Shown: piece by piece, positions 1 through 7,214 of the stretch | How positions within the stretch are numbered: position 1 is the first letter of the stretch | Layout: each line of letters opens with the position of its first letter | Origin: DTU015 sp012837895 | GTDB taxonomy: Bacteria > Bacillota > Sulfobacillia > Fermentithermobacillales > Fermentithermobacillaceae | DNA length: 41,851 nt | NCBI GenBank assembly: GCA_050952085.1 | Contig: JBMNKH010000006.1 | Span: forward strand, 1 to 41,851 | Reading direction: 5' to 3' | Translations under genes and position numbers: made by a program | Notes under the pieces: model-generated | The model's database searches: none | Seen by the model: the letters and a program-made list of their open reading frames with translations, nothing else | What the model was told of the DNA's origin: nothing

Positions 1-36
1 TAAGTCCAGCTCGTCTGCCGGTTCCGACACCCTCGC
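1..36 (-). tRNA. tRNA-Leu, 5' part only (cut by window edge)
   Basis: The reverse strand from 36 down begins with acceptor strand GCGAGGG, followed by a D-arm with GGAACCGGCAGAC typical of leucine tRNAs and the anticodon stem CTGGA with loop CTTA. The anticodon starts TA, so TAA or TAG. The remainder lies outside the window. It follows tRNA-Lys in the same direction, so the tRNA operon continues past the left edge. Confidence 0.8.
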
Positions 37-110
37 ATGATATGCAACATGAGGAGTTTGCAACGTAATCCACGAAACAGTCCCAAGAAGACACTGCAAG
101 AAATACAACA

Positions 111-187
111 TGGTGGGCCATGATGGACTCGAACCATCGACTCCCCGCTTAAAAGGCGGGTGCTCTACCACTGAGCTAATGGCCCAC
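111..187 (-). tRNA. tRNA-Lys (anticodon TTT), CCA encoded
   Basis: The reverse strand folds as a complete cloverleaf: acceptor GTGGGCC/GGCCCAC, D-arm TAGCTCAGTGGTAGAGCA, anticodon stem CCCGC/GCGGG with loop CTTTTAA, and T-arm GGTTCGAGTCC. The 3' CCA is encoded at 111-113. It is the sixth complete gene of the minus-strand tRNA operon. Confidence 0.97.
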
Positions 188-190
188 ACT

Positions 191-265
191 TGGCTGGGGC
201 GGCAGGATTCGAACCTGCGCATGTCAGCTCCAAAGGCTGATGCCTTACCGCTTGGCGACGCCCCA
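191..265 (-). tRNA. tRNA-Gln (anticodon TTG), CCA encoded
   Basis: The acceptor is TGGGGCG/CGCCCCA with encoded GCCA. The anticodon stem is TCAGC/GCTGA with loop CTTTGGA, giving TTG. The T-arm GGTTCGAATCC is intact. Only three bases separate it from tRNA-Lys, so the two are co-transcribed. Confidence 0.97.
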
Positions 266-268
266 TCA

Positions 269-345
269 TGGCGCGCCCGACAGGACTCGAACCTGTAACC
301 TTCAGATCCGAAGTCTGCTGCTCTATCCAATTGAGCTACGGGCGC
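269..345 (-). tRNA. tRNA-Arg (anticodon TCG), CCA encoded
   Basis: The acceptor is GCGCCCG/CGGGCGC with encoded GCCA. The anticodon stem is GCAGA/TCTGA (one G-A mismatch at the stem base) with loop CTTCGGA, giving TCG. The T-arm GGTTCGAGTCC is canonical. The mismatch is mild and does not suggest a pseudogene. Confidence 0.95.
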
Positions 346-373
346 TGGTGCTTCCGCACCAAGCATAAGAATT

Positions 374-451
374 TGGGGTGAATGAGGGGACTCGAACCCC
401 CGACCTCCAGGGCCACAACCTGGCGCTCTAACCGACTGAGCTACATCCACC
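374..451 (-). tRNA. tRNA-His (anticodon GTG), CCA encoded
   Basis: The acceptor is GTGGATG/CATTCAC, with the extra G at position -1 (base 451) facing C73, the histidine identity element. The anticodon stem is CCAGG/CCTGG with loop TTGTGGC, giving GTG. The 3' CCA is encoded at 374-376. Confidence 0.97.
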
Positions 452-469
452 ACATTCTCGCAATCGAAA

Positions 470-545
470 TGGCGCGCCTGGCAGGACTCGAACCTGCGAC
501 TCCCTGCTTAGAAGGCAGGTGCTCTATCCACTGAGCTACAGGCGC
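470..545 (-). tRNA. tRNA-Arg (anticodon TCT), CCA encoded
   Basis: The acceptor is GCGCCTG/CAGGCGC with encoded GCCA. The anticodon stem is CCTGC/GCAGG with loop CTTCTAA, giving TCT. D- and T-arms are canonical. It is the second gene of the operon, one base after tRNA-Gly. Confidence 0.97.
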
Positions 546-546
546 A

Positions 547-620
547 TGGAGCGGGTGATGGGAATCGAACCCACGCAACCAGCTTGGAAGGCTGGGGCTC
601 TACCATTGAGCTACACCCGC
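547..620 (-). tRNA. tRNA-Gly (anticodon TCC), CCA encoded
   Basis: The acceptor is GCGGGTG/CACCCGC with encoded TCCA. The anticodon stem is CCAGC/GCTGG with loop CTTCCAA, giving TCC. It is the first gene of the minus-strand tRNA operon, 32 bases downstream of the predicted -10 box. Confidence 0.97.
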
Positions 621-651
621 AACAACAGCTCCCACCGTGGCTGCACGTGTA

Positions 652-680
652 ATTCTACTAAAAAGGCGGTATACGGTCAA
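652..680 (-). promoter_or_regulatory. sigma-A promoter of the tRNA operon
   Basis: On the minus strand, TTGACC (680-675) and TAGAAT (657-652) are separated by exactly 17 bases. Each hexamer matches the consensus at five of six positions. It lies just upstream of tRNA-Gly and points into it. The first base of the -35 box is also the first base of the insertion-sequence direct repeat, so the element landed at the promoter's upstream edge. Confidence 0.75.
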
Positions 681-700
681 GGTAAAGCATCTATTTTGCT
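680..700. repeat. left direct repeat flanking the IS (21 bp)
   Basis: Bases 680-700 are identical to 2205-2225. The shared sequence begins AGGTAAAGCATC and ends TTTTGCT, and identity stops on both sides. A long perfect repeat immediately outside a transposase gene with inverted termini is read as a target-site duplication. Long duplications are known for parts of the IS1202 family. Confidence 0.85.
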
Positions 701-703
701 ACC

Positions 704-749
704 GGCCAGTGATATTGTCACCCTGTAAGCGGACAGAGAAAATGTCACC
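704..749. repeat. left IS end: outer and inner inverted-repeat units
   Basis: Two units lie side by side. The outer (704-723) is the near-complement of 2179-2198 (18 of 20 identities), and the inner (731-749) of 2144-2162 (18 of 19). Each unit contains a small GTGA...TCAC-type dyad. The arrangement suggests two transposase binding sites per end. Confidence 0.75.
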
Positions 750-2105
750 ATGAGAGGAGAACACTTTTCCTTGAGCGCAAAGGAAGCACGAAGAGTTTAC
801 GTCATGGAACAAGTACTGGACGGGAAACTGACAATCAAACTGGCAGCTGAGTTTTTGGGCCTTAGCGAGCGACAGGTGAAACGGTTGAAGAAAGGGATGA
901 TAGAAAAAGGTGTTGCGGCCCTCATGCATGGCAACAGAGGCCGCACACCCAAACACACCATATCTGAGGATATCAGAGATATGGTCGCTACGCTAGCTCA
1001 AGATTTGTACAAGGATGCAAGTGCCCAGCACATCTCAGAGCTTTTGGCCGAATATCAAGACATACATATATCCGCCAGGTCGGTAAGGAGGATACTGAAA
1101 GAGAGAGGGGTCCCCAATCCTCATTCCCGCAAACAGTCAAGGCGCCGCCGGAAAAGCCGGGACAGGGCACCGAAGCCGGGCATGCTGGTACAAATGGATG
1201 CCAGCCCCTTTGAATGGATTGAAGACAGGGGACCTAAGTGTAACCTTCATGGCGCAATCGATGATGCAACCGGTAAGATACTTGGGCTTCATTTCAGGCC
1301 TCAGGAAGACTTAAAAGGATATCTTGAACTCCTCAAGTACATGATTACCCATTACGGCATCCCCAGAGCCCTTTACACTGACGGGCACACCATCTTCTTC
1401 TCACCCAAGAAAGACAAACTCACCATTGAAGAGGAACTGGAAGGCAAACAAGTAGCCCTTACTCAATTCGGCAGGGTGATCGACGAGTTAGGAATCACCC
1501 ATGTTCACGCACGGTCGCCCCAGGCCAAAGGCCGGATTGAACGCCTGTGGGAAACCCTACAGAGCCGTTTAAGGGTGGAAATGAGGCTTGCAGGGATTAC
1601 AACGATTGAAGAGGCGAATACGTTTCTTCCCGGCTTCATAGAGAGGTTTAACGCCCGTTTTGCAGTGGACCCGCAAGACCCTGAACCGGCTTTTCTCCCC
1701 CGCATGACGGGACGGGATCTTGAAACCATAATCTGTATCAAGGAAGACCGCCAAGCAAAGTGCTCTGTAATCTCCTACTCTGGCCGCAAGTACAAGCTGG
1801 TTGACCAAAAAGGCAACCTTGCATCTTTACCGCCCAGAGCCAAGGTTCAAGTACTAATCCACTTGGATGGCTCCATAGAAGCCATGTACCAGGAAAAACT
1901 GTATTTCCTTTGCGAATTCGAACCCGTACCGGCACCCAAGCCTGTACCTGCCCCTGCTGGGAAAAAACCCACGGGACGCAAACCTAATCCCAACAACCCG
2001 TGGCTGAAGTTCAAGATTCCACCGAAACACGATGACCCGGTAGAACAGTACTTCCAGAAGAGAAACAAAAGACTTAGCTTGATTCTTCAGCAATACCAAA
2101 ACTGA
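750..2105 (+). CDS. IS1202/ISNCY-type DDE transposase, 451 aa
   Basis: The N-terminus has a helix-turn-helix (residues about 25-50, AAEFLGLSERQVKRL) and a basic segment near residue 130. The RNase-H-fold catalytic core has acidic residues in MDAS (about 150), YTDGH (about 212) and the E of KGRIERLWETL (about 257). The C-terminus is Pro/Lys rich. I see no frameshift or internal stop. No clear Shine-Dalgarno precedes ATG 750. A TTG at 771, after GAGAGGAG, is an alternative start that fits the family's usual N-terminus. The gene fills the element and reads away from the tRNA operon. Closely related ISNCY-type transposases have similar length. Confidence 0.9.
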   Translation: MRGEHFSLSAKEARRVYVMEQVLDGKLTIKLAAEFLGLSERQVKRLKKGMIEKGVAALMHGNRGRTPKHTISEDIRDMVATLAQDLYKDASAQHISELLAEYQDIHISARSVRRILKERGVPNPHSRKQSRRRRKSRDRAPKPGMLVQMDASPFEWIEDRGPKCNLHGAIDDATGKILGLHFRPQEDLKGYLELLKYMITHYGIPRALYTDGHTIFFSPKKDKLTIEEELEGKQVALTQFGRVIDELGITHVHARSPQAKGRIERLWETLQSRLRVEMRLAGITTIEEANTFLPGFIERFNARFAVDPQDPEPAFLPRMTGRDLETIICIKEDRQAKCSVISYSGRKYKLVDQKGNLASLPPRAKVQVLIHLDGSIEAMYQEKLYFLCEFEPVPAPKPVPAPAGKKPTGRKPNPNNPWLKFKIPPKHDDPVEQYFQKRNKRLSLILQQYQN

Positions 2106-2108
2106 GAT

Positions 2109-2128
2109 GTGGCGGCGGACGCCGCCAC
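2109..2128 (+). terminator. hairpin after the transposase gene
   Basis: A perfect 8-bp stem GTGGCGGC/GCCGCCAC with loop GGAC starts four bases after the stop codon and is followed by TTCTT. The U-tract is short, so termination may be partial. Confidence 0.6.
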
Positions 2129-2143
2129 TTCTTAAACAAAGAG

Positions 2144-2198
2144 GGTGACATTTTCACTGTCCAAATTAGTATTCTTGGGGGTGACAAAATCACTGTCC
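2144..2198. repeat. right IS end: inner and outer inverted-repeat units
   Basis: Inner unit 2144-2162 and outer unit 2179-2198 share the core GGTGACA-N4-TCACTGTCC and mirror the two units at the left end. The four copies together define the element's ends. Confidence 0.75.
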
Positions 2199-2199
2199 G

Positions 2200-2257
2200 T
2201 TGACAGGTAAAGCATCTATTTTGCTGTCCTTTGACAGGTGAAGCAGATTATTTGATC
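2200..2257. repeat. imperfect tandem pair at the IS insertion target
   Basis: TTGACAGGT-AAGCA recurs with a 31-bp period (2200 and 2231), with similar T-rich continuations. The first copy covers the right direct repeat; the second lies outside the element, so the target region held a duplicated motif before insertion. Its role is unknown. Confidence 0.5.
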
Positions 2258-3107
2258 ATTCAACGGGCAGCAAGATAAGCGCTAAGGTACCAGGTCCGTT
2301 ATGTGCACCAATCACCGCACCTATTTCTGTTTCAACTGTTCTGATCACATGCCACTTATCCTTGGCAGCGGCAACCAGCTCAGCTCCCTGGCCAGCGACG
2401 TCGGCGTGGCACATACCCAGCTTGATCTTACTGCCAAAGGGCACCCGTTCGCCCGCAAGCTCAATAAGCCTCGGAATTACCCTTGATTTGCCGCGAACCC
2501 GGTCAATCCCTGACACGTAACCTTCATCATCCAATACTAATATGCATTTGAGGTTAAGCATGGAACCCCACAAATGCTTTGCCCTGCCTATGCGGCCATT
2601 CTTGTAGAGATAATCCAGAGTATCTACCGCGTACATGGTGACGAGCCTGTCCACCATGGACTGGGCGGCATCCCTGACTTCCTCGAAACCGGCCCCTTGC
2701 TCAGCTAGATCACGTGCCTCTAGCACAATAAGGCCGTACCCTACTGAAGCTGTCTTCGAGTTTATCACAGCTATTTTCCTACCAGGCAACATTGATGCAG
2801 CCATCTGGGCAGCTTGATATGTACCGCTAAGAACTTCAGATAACAGAATTGCAACTACCCCTGAGCCATCCGCAGTGAGTTCATCGAATGCCTTGCAGAA
2901 ATCTCCGACCGAAGGCGACGATGTTCTCGGGAGCACTTCAGATGTTCTAAGCTTGTCATAGAAGGCTTTTCCCCGCAATTCATAGTTGTCCAGATAAGAT
3001 TCTTCCCCAAACCGGACTGTAAGCGGCACTACCCTCACGCCCAATTCCTCAAGATTATGGGGGTCTATGTCGCAGGCGCTGTCAGTCACTATCTTTACTG
3101 ATGGCAT
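2256..3107 (-). CDS. DegV family lipid-binding protein, 283 aa
   Basis: DegV proteins bind a fatty acid between two domains; some (FakB) present it to the kinase FakA. The sequence starts with the family signature VKIVTDSACDI. It then shows the PRTSSPS motif, the SGTYQ segment of the ligand pocket, the DTLDYLYKNGRIGRA motif and a C-terminal GPGTLAL. The start was placed at ATG 3107 because GGAGG lies 10 bases upstream; longer in-frame starts would add about 27 residues lacking family features. No fakA-like gene is visible nearby. It is transcribed alone, downstream of a hairpin that closes the ABC operon. Confidence 0.9.
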   Translation of the reverse strand: MPSVKIVTDSACDIDPHNLEELGVRVVPLTVRFGEESYLDNYELRGKAFYDKLRTSEVLPRTSSPSVGDFCKAFDELTADGSGVVAILLSEVLSGTYQAAQMAASMLPGRKIAVINSKTASVGYGLIVLEARDLAEQGAGFEEVRDAAQSMVDRLVTMYAVDTLDYLYKNGRIGRAKHLWGSMLNLKCILVLDDEGYVSGIDRVRGKSRVIPRLIELAGERVPFGSKIKLGMCHADVAGQGAELVAAAKDKWHVIRTVETEIGAVIGAHNGPGTLALILLPVE

Positions 3108-3213
3108 ATTGTCCATTCCTCCGGGTAGTATCCCAAAAAACCAGAATATCCTATTGGAAAGTATATCTTGGAGGTCATCAACAGTCAAAGAGGCAACAGA
3201 CGTAGAAACGACT

Positions 3214-3236
3214 GAGTGCCGGGCTATCCGGCACTC
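3214..3236 (-). terminator. hairpin closing the ABC transporter operon
   Basis: A perfect 9-bp stem GAGTGCCGG/CCGGCACTC with a 5-base loop lies about 75 bases past the stop of the second permease gene. The following minus-strand bases (AGTCGTTTCT) form only a weak U-tract. Confidence 0.5.
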
Positions 3237-3308
3237 TTATTCCAGAACGAATATCTTCAGCTGCACGCCATGTGCCAACACTGCAAGCATTGATGCTATA
3301 CACACACT

Positions 3309-4418
3309 CTAGTGCTTCTGTGCTGCCTGGGCTCTTGCCCTTTGCATCGAATGAAGCGCAAGGCTCACCGCGATAATCGCATAGGCCACAAATACACGGA
3401 AATACTCACCCACCTGCGCACTGCCAAGCAGGTTTTGCCCTGCGTAAGGCGACACGATAAAGAGCAGGTGGAACAAGAATGTACCCAACAGGGCTTGCCC
3501 AACGGTAGCTCTGGAGACGGTAGCTCCGCCTACCAGTATTGCAGCAATGGCAAAGGTAGCTATTTGCCCGTGACTGTCATACACGTTCAGAGTGCCGATG
3601 TTCTGCAAGAAAATAATCTGGCCAAAGGCACCCAGCACAGTTGATATCATCATTGCCACAATCCTGGTCCGGTCAACCTGGATGCCAGCAACCTGGCTCA
3701 CCCTCATGTCCTGCCCTATCGCCCTAATGTCCTGGCCGAGTTTGGTCCTGTAGAGCCAGGTGATCAACACCTCAAGCACGGCACTGAGTGCCAGGGTGGC
3801 AAGGGGAACCCGGACCGGCCCTATCCTCACCATTAGCAGCTCATCAAGCACCCACCTTATCGTCCCAAGTTCCACAGTATTCCTAAGCCCGATGCCGCTC
3901 GGCAGTATCATGCTCTTATTGGAAAACGGGATTACCGTACCGATACCGAACAAGAATACCAGCTGGTAAACGCCGTTCATGAAGAACCCCAGGATCATCC
4001 CGGCAATCATCTCCCGGCCCCTGGCCATATTCATGATCCTGCCGATCATGTAACCCAATCCAAGGGCGAGGGGCAAAGCTACCAGGCACGCCGTTAATAA
4101 TCCTAAGACGCCTGGAATCTGCCTTGCCGCCACAAAAATAAGTCCTGCTTGGCCCGCCATGGCGCCTATGACAAGGCCGAAGTTGAGTCCCAATCCCGCC
4201 ATAACCGGGATAACCAAGGATAACACAAGGAAAGAGTTACGGCTCATCCGGAACACAACCTCTTGCAAAAGGAAAGCCAGGGGCTTACCACTCCATCTCA
4301 CGGCTACAAGACAGAGGATGACAAACATTATGGGAACTATGTTTTGTACCAGGATACTTTTGAAGTTCTCCTTTGTAATACGCTTGCTGAAAACCCGGAA
4401 CACCCCGTGTTTATCCAT
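3309..4418 (-). CDS. ABC transporter permease (BPD_transp_2 type), 369 aa
   Basis: This is an integral membrane subunit of a nucleoside/sugar-type importer. About eight to ten hydrophobic helices are visible, with the family loop EMIAGMILGFFMNGVY near residue 130 and a conserved cytoplasmic stretch GQDMRVSQVAGI before the last helices. Length is normal. The start was set at ATG 4418 (GAGG six bases upstream), overlapping the end of the preceding permease gene by eight bases; a GTG at 4430 is possible. It is the last gene of the operon and forms the permease heterodimer with its neighbour. Confidence 0.88.
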   Translation of the reverse strand: MDKHGVFRVFSKRITKENFKSILVQNIVPIMFVILCLVAVRWSGKPLAFLLQEVVFRMSRNSFLVLSLVIPVMAGLGLNFGLVIGAMAGQAGLIFVAARQIPGVLGLLTACLVALPLALGLGYMIGRIMNMARGREMIAGMILGFFMNGVYQLVFLFGIGTVIPFSNKSMILPSGIGLRNTVELGTIRWVLDELLMVRIGPVRVPLATLALSAVLEVLITWLYRTKLGQDIRAIGQDMRVSQVAGIQVDRTRIVAMMISTVLGAFGQIIFLQNIGTLNVYDSHGQIATFAIAAILVGGATVSRATVGQALLGTFLFHLLFIVSPYAGQNLLGSAQVGEYFRVFVAYAIIAVSLALHSMQRARAQAAQKH

Positions 4419-5523
4419 TGGCAGCCTCACCTCCGTGTCCCCTGGTGAGCGCGTAAAGCACCATTCCGTTGGAAACGATTAGCCGCACTATTTCGCTGAT
4501 ATCCCCACCCACTACTGTTTGGGCTACGGGCACTGTAGTAGCAAGGAGTGACTGGAAAAGCAAAGCACCTACCATAGCGTTTGATACTGACGCCTCGGAA
4601 GGGGTAGCCCCTCCTATTAACACCGAAGCAACCGCTGGGAATGCCATAAGCAGCGGGGCAGTATACAACTGGATGAACCCGTAACTCTGGGCATACACGA
4701 TTATCCCGATTGCACCCAGAGCCGTTGAAATCGCGGTCCCCACTACCCTCATCCTGTCGCAGTCAACACCGGCAGCGCGGGCAAACCGCTCATTCTGCCC
4801 TGCCAAGTCCATGGCCATCCCCAATTTGGTCATCTCGAACAACTTGTAGGCGGCAGCCAAGATGAACACGACTCCTAACAAGCCAGTAGGGACTACGAAA
4901 CCGCCTATCTGGAAGTTCCAGAACTTATCAAGGGCATGGCCAAAGGTGTCTTTAAGGCTTATGGTCATCCTGAGTCCTTTTCCACCTAGTACCCAGATAA
5001 GCTCAGGATTCTTGAACGGTAACATGAGCCACGAAATGCACATCAGTGATACTGCAGCAAATCCCGCATAAGTTCCTACCATCATTTCCTGACCCTTCAC
5101 CTTGTTGAGGAACAGCCCGTAACCAATCCCGAGCAATGCGCCAAGCCCGGCACCAATGGCCATGGACAACATAAGCCCCTCAAATCCGATGAAACCCAGT
5201 TCCAAGGCTGAAACCATGCCTATCAGCCCTGCAAGCAACCCGATAGGCAGACCGAAGTTGGGGCCTATGCCACACTGAATCCCAGGAACCATGGCCAAAA
5301 CCATCACTGCATTCATCCCAAACCTGCTGATAGAGTTAGTGAGCAGGTTCGTCAAGGGTAAGCCCATGATCCGTCCCAAAACAAAAAGCACAACTACAAA
5401 ACCGCCTACTGTAAGCCTTGGGAGCCCAACTGTGTTTAGTATTCTGGACATCATGCCAGGCCCATTTCTTGAAGCCGGTTCTCCTGAATCCACCTCTTTT
5501 TGTTTGTCACCGTCCAAGCTCAT
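4411..5523 (-). CDS. ABC transporter permease (BPD_transp_2 type), 370 aa
   Basis: This is the first of two paralogous permeases. A hydrophilic N-terminus of about 30 residues precedes hydrophobic helices. The conserved GQEMMVGTYAGF loop matches the equivalent region of the second permease, and GQNERFARAAGVD is the cytoplasmic coupling segment. The gene overlaps the ATPase stop by four bases (ATGA), which points to translational coupling. Family membership is clear. The substrate cannot be read from the sequence; relatives carry nucleosides, autoinducer-2 or simple sugars. Confidence 0.88.
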   Translation of the reverse strand: MSLDGDKQKEVDSGEPASRNGPGMMSRILNTVGLPRLTVGGFVVVLFVLGRIMGLPLTNLLTNSISRFGMNAVMVLAMVPGIQCGIGPNFGLPIGLLAGLIGMVSALELGFIGFEGLMLSMAIGAGLGALLGIGYGLFLNKVKGQEMMVGTYAGFAAVSLMCISWLMLPFKNPELIWVLGGKGLRMTISLKDTFGHALDKFWNFQIGGFVVPTGLLGVVFILAAAYKLFEMTKLGMAMDLAGQNERFARAAGVDCDRMRVVGTAISTALGAIGIIVYAQSYGFIQLYTAPLLMAFPAVASVLIGGATPSEASVSNAMVGALLFQSLLATTVPVAQTVVGGDISEIVRLIVSNGMVLYALTRGHGGEAANG

Positions 5524-7124
5524 TGCACCTCTGCCCTCCTTCCGGACATGGCCATACCAAACCTGGCATTTGAATCGTCAGGCGAAAGCATATCTACCAG
5601 GCGTCCACCGTATATTACAGCAATCCTGTCGCATACCATTCTAAGTTCCGCCAGCTCACTGCTTGTGAGGATGATTGTCATTCCTTTTTCCCTGTTGAGG
5701 CTCACGAGCAAGTCCAAGATCCGCTGCTTAGCCCCGACATCTATCCCCCGTGTAGGCTCAGACACGAGCAGGATCTCTGGATCCAGAGCAAGAGCCCTGG
5801 CAATGCAAACCTTCTGTTGATTCCCGCCGCTGAGCCGCCTGACTAATTGACCCGGCCCGGTGCATCTGATGTCCAGCTCTGAAATCATCCCCGCTGCGAA
5901 CTCACGGGCACTTTTCTTGTCGCGCACCCTGATCCCCACGGGTCCAACCCCAAGAGTCTTCTGGAACATGGATTTCACCAGTGTGGCTACAACAGATATG
6001 TTGTACTCAATGGACCGGTCCAGAATAAGCCCTACGTTCTTGCGGTCTTCTGAGAGGAAAGCAAGTTTCTGCTTGTATGCCTGCCCCGGATCGTTAAGGG
6101 GTATTTCGATACCGTCTTTTGCCACACGCCCCTGGGCAGGGTATACGCCCATTATGCCGTTGCTGATACCTATTTTGCCTTGGCCGGCCAGCCCGCCTAT
6201 CCCAAGGATTTCGCCCCGCCTGACACGTAGGGTGACGCCATGCACTTCTTCGCCTGGCATGTCCACCTTGAGGTCCTCAACAGTCAGGACAATGTCGTCA
6301 TCGCCCGGCTCCTTAGCCCTTTTTGGGTAGTCGGGCCTTTTGACTTCGCGCCCTACCATGAGCTCGGCAATCCTGTCTATAGTGGTATCCTGATCGGAAG
6401 TGGACATGGTTGTGACCACTTCCCCGTCTCTCATCACCGTCACGCTGTCGCAAATGCTTAGCACTTCATCGAGCCTGTGTGAAATGAATATGACTGCAAC
6501 TCCTGAAGCTGCGATTGTCCTCACAGACGACAAAAGCTGCTCGGACTCAGTCTCAGTGAGCAATGCGGTAGGTTCGTCGAATACCAGTAGTTTAACTCCC
6601 TGTTTATCGACTTCACGGGCTATCTCCACAAACTGCATATAACCCACGGGCAAGCCCGCCACAGGAAGCATCTCATCAATTCCCAGGCCGACCATGTTGA
6701 GGGCAGCCTTGGAATCCGAGACGATCTTGGGCCAGTCCAGTCTCTTCATGCGCCGCCCGGCTAGTTTGGCAAGTAGAGTGTCTCTTAAGGGCTCGCGGTT
6801 AAGTTTGATATTCTCTGCAACTGTAAACCCCGGGATCAGCATGAACTCCTGGTGCACCATGCCAATCCCGGATTCCAGAGCTTGCCTGGGAGAATCAAAA
6901 ACTGTTTCAGCTCCACGGAACCTAATCTTCCCTTGGAAGCCACCGGTATTGTGGATCACGGGCATCCCGAACAGTATGTTCATAAGGGTACTCTTGCCCG
7001 CGCCGTTTTCCCCCACAAGCCCGTGGATTTCCCCGGGTTTGACCTTGAGCGTTACATCATTCAGCACCCGATTACCGTAATAGTCCTTTGTAATACCGTG
7101 CATTTCCAGGACATAACCAGACAT
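5520..7124 (-). CDS. ABC transporter ATP-binding protein, tandem ABC domains, 534 aa
   Basis: Two ATPase domains are fused, as in sugar (RbsA/MglA) and BMP-type nucleoside importers. Domain 1 has Walker A GENGAGKST (about residue 40) and Walker B LLVFDEPTA, but its signature region is GYMQFVEIARE, not LSGGQ. Domain 2 has a degenerate Walker A (GLAGQGKIGI), signature LSGGNQQKV and Walker B ILLVSEPTRG, where the usual D is S. Such asymmetry is common in this family. ATG 7124 was chosen because GAGG lies five bases upstream. It sits in one operon with the DUF3798 lipoprotein and both permeases. Confidence 0.92.
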   Translation of the reverse strand: MSGYVLEMHGITKDYYGNRVLNDVTLKVKPGEIHGLVGENGAGKSTLMNILFGMPVIHNTGGFQGKIRFRGAETVFDSPRQALESGIGMVHQEFMLIPGFTVAENIKLNREPLRDTLLAKLAGRRMKRLDWPKIVSDSKAALNMVGLGIDEMLPVAGLPVGYMQFVEIAREVDKQGVKLLVFDEPTALLTETESEQLLSSVRTIAASGVAVIFISHRLDEVLSICDSVTVMRDGEVVTTMSTSDQDTTIDRIAELMVGREVKRPDYPKRAKEPGDDDIVLTVEDLKVDMPGEEVHGVTLRVRRGEILGIGGLAGQGKIGISNGIMGVYPAQGRVAKDGIEIPLNDPGQAYKQKLAFLSEDRKNVGLILDRSIEYNISVVATLVKSMFQKTLGVGPVGIRVRDKKSAREFAAGMISELDIRCTGPGQLVRRLSGGNQQKVCIARALALDPEILLVSEPTRGIDVGAKQRILDLLVSLNREKGMTIILTSSELAELRMVCDRIAVIYGGRLVDMLSPDDSNARFGMAMSGRRAEVQ

Positions 7125-7150
7125 TATCGCCTCAACTCCCAAAGCAAGAC

Positions 7151-7209
7151 CGGGGAGAAGCCCTCGGGGCCGTCAATAAGGCCGTCACAGGGTAGGGCTG
7201 TCTCCCCTG
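7151..7209 (-). terminator. intra-operon hairpin between binding protein and ATPase genes
   Basis: On the minus strand GGGGAGACAGCCCT pairs with AGGGCTTCTCCCC around a loop of roughly 30 bases, followed by TCTTGCTTT. Hairpins here are common in binding-protein operons. They stabilise the upstream message or partly terminate it, so that binding protein exceeds transporter. Confidence 0.5.
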
Positions 7210-7214
7210 GTTGT

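Larger units (their letters stand above)
701..2204 (+). mobile_element. IS1202/ISNCY-like insertion sequence, about 1.5 kb
   Basis: The element carries one DDE transposase gene between inverted, dyad-containing terminal repeats and is bracketed by a perfect 21-bp direct repeat. The left end (701-723) and right end (2179-2201, reversed) align at about 20 of 23 positions. The three bases 2202-2204 have no counterpart on the left, so the right boundary is uncertain by about three bases. The transposase is complete and the ends are present, so it may be active. Family placement rests on transposase organisation and repeat length; it was not searched against a database. Confidence 0.8.

Noticed and set aside
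680..700. dif/Xer site as the IS target
   Set aside because: The repeat lacks the paired XerC/XerD arms (no TTATGTTAA-like half), so the dif association known for some relatives is not supported here.
110..728. Open frames across 110-298 and 519-728
   Set aside because: They read through tRNA genes on the opposite strand; their peptides (repeats of DSNL, GIEP-like strings) are typical false translations of tRNA T-arms.
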